Assembly: GCF_001465345.1 (NCBI RefSeq)
Contig: NZ_CP013655.1
Coordinates: forward strand, 2,094,102 to 2,158,101
Origin: Enterococcus rotai
Lineage (GTDB): Bacteria > Bacillota > Bacilli > Lactobacillales > Enterococcaceae
Direction: 5' to 3'
DNA: 64,000 nucleotides
Below, one piece after another: positions 63,733 through 64,000 of the stretch; the stretch's first letter is position 1, and each line of letters begins with the position of its first letter. A model generated the notes under the pieces. The model saw only the letters and a program-made list of their open reading frames with translations. It did no database searches and was not told the origin of the DNA. A program made the translations under genes and the position numbers.

Positions 63733-64000
63733 ATGGAAAAATACAAAGAACAATTACAACCGAAATTAAAAAAACTACCTGTACCGGAACTCTATGAAAC
63801 CTTAGCTAGACTAAACGAATGGATTAGCCCTCTAGTCACAGCAGAAGAGCTAGCCGCTTTTCAAACAAAAGCGACAACCTTTAGTACTTCTGTTGGGGCG
63901 CTATTACAAACAGAATTAGTTGAACAAATGGAACAAACCACTGGTAGTTGGTTAGCTCCGTTATGGCAAAAAAGTTATTTAGAAAGTCGTGGACCTTTAC
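63733..64000 (+). CDS. Choline/carnitine O-acyltransferase family protein, N-terminal part
   Basis: The frame from ATG 63733 (GAGGTG just upstream) stays open to the window end and gives 89 residues. LKKLPVPELYETLARLNEWISP followed by a helical stretch and TGSWLAPLWQKSYLESRGPL matches the characteristic N terminus of carnitine/choline acyltransferases (LPxLPVPPL..., then W-x-W and the YL-x-x-R-x-PL motif). The catalytic His lies outside. The family is mainly eukaryotic and rare in bacteria. The enzyme moves acyl groups between CoA and carnitine or choline. Confidence 0.72.
   Translation, partial: MEKYKEQLQPKLKKLPVPELYETLARLNEWISPLVTAEELAAFQTKATTFSTSVGALLQTELVEQMEQTTGSWLAPLWQKSYLESRGPL

Overview
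This window is chromosomal DNA of a low-GC Firmicute of the order Lactobacillales, almost certainly an Enterococcus. The reasons are the gene content (Efa-like metal ABC transporter, cydABCD with menA and a type II NADH dehydrogenase, cysteine desulfurase-DUF1831-mnmA, comG operon followed by a methyltransferase and ackA), strong AAGGAGG-type ribosome binding sites, frequent TTG/GTG starts, and large hairpin repeats that I associate with enterococcal intergenic regions. The species cannot be fixed from the sequence. There is no rRNA, tRNA, prophage or CRISPR array. One complete IS110-family insertion sequence is present.

Layout. 1-2 kb: the tail of a MetQ-like lipoprotein, an M20 amidohydrolase and a Nudix hydrolase. 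2.1-4.2 kb: an IS110-family transposase that sits in the first codons of a metal-ABC permease gene and leaves the ATPase gene stranded behind two DtxR-type palindromes. 4.4-13.3 kb: a membrane-anchored serine hydrolase, a second-type PRPP synthetase, RarD, the sulfur-relay and tRNA thiolation genes, small membrane proteins, a self-regulated HTH/membrane-protein pair and a DsbA-like oxidoreductase with an operator inside its promoter. 13.5-18.2 kb: topoisomerase III, then an AT-rich accessory stretch (secreted LRR protein, nucleoside deaminase, MazG-like protein, DUF4829-like protein). 18.5-27.8 kb: a respiratory block, with cytochrome bd and its CydDC exporter, polyprenyl synthase, MenA and NDH-2, which together feed electrons from NADH through demethylmenaquinone to oxygen. 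27.8-29.5 kb: a T-box riboswitch controlling an NhaC-family transporter. 29.6-37 kb: FtsK/SpoIIIE, a GntR regulator, a Bce-like ABC exporter and RlmN. 37-45.6 kb: the L-ascorbate (ula) regulon with DeoR and LysR regulators divergent from ulaG and the ulaC-A-B-D-E-F genes. 45.7-54.1 kb: an amino acid permease, a gene-free region with two candidate small RNAs and a large repeat, the comGA-GG operon, a YtxK-like methyltransferase and ackA. 54.2-64 kb: UspA, a small membrane protein, 6S RNA, RarA, DNA glycosylase, DUF3013, PrmA, RsmE, a degenerate DeoC-like protein, a 65-bp tandem hairpin array, Rsh (RelA/SpoT), Dtd, and the start of a choline/carnitine acyltransferase.

The most unusual items are the three-plus copies of a 65-bp hairpin-forming repeat, each carrying a Shine-Dalgarno-like core, whose last partial copy supplies the ribosome binding site of rsh; a dispersed hairpin repeat family with copies in the ula operon, before comG and beside the metal transporter; promoter-embedded palindromes at the HTH gene and the dsbA-like gene; a probable tyrosine T-box with an extra hairpin between antiterminator and terminator; the IS110 insertion into the metal permease gene; and a eukaryote-like carnitine acyltransferase at the right edge. 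I did not identify a wholly new multi-gene system.
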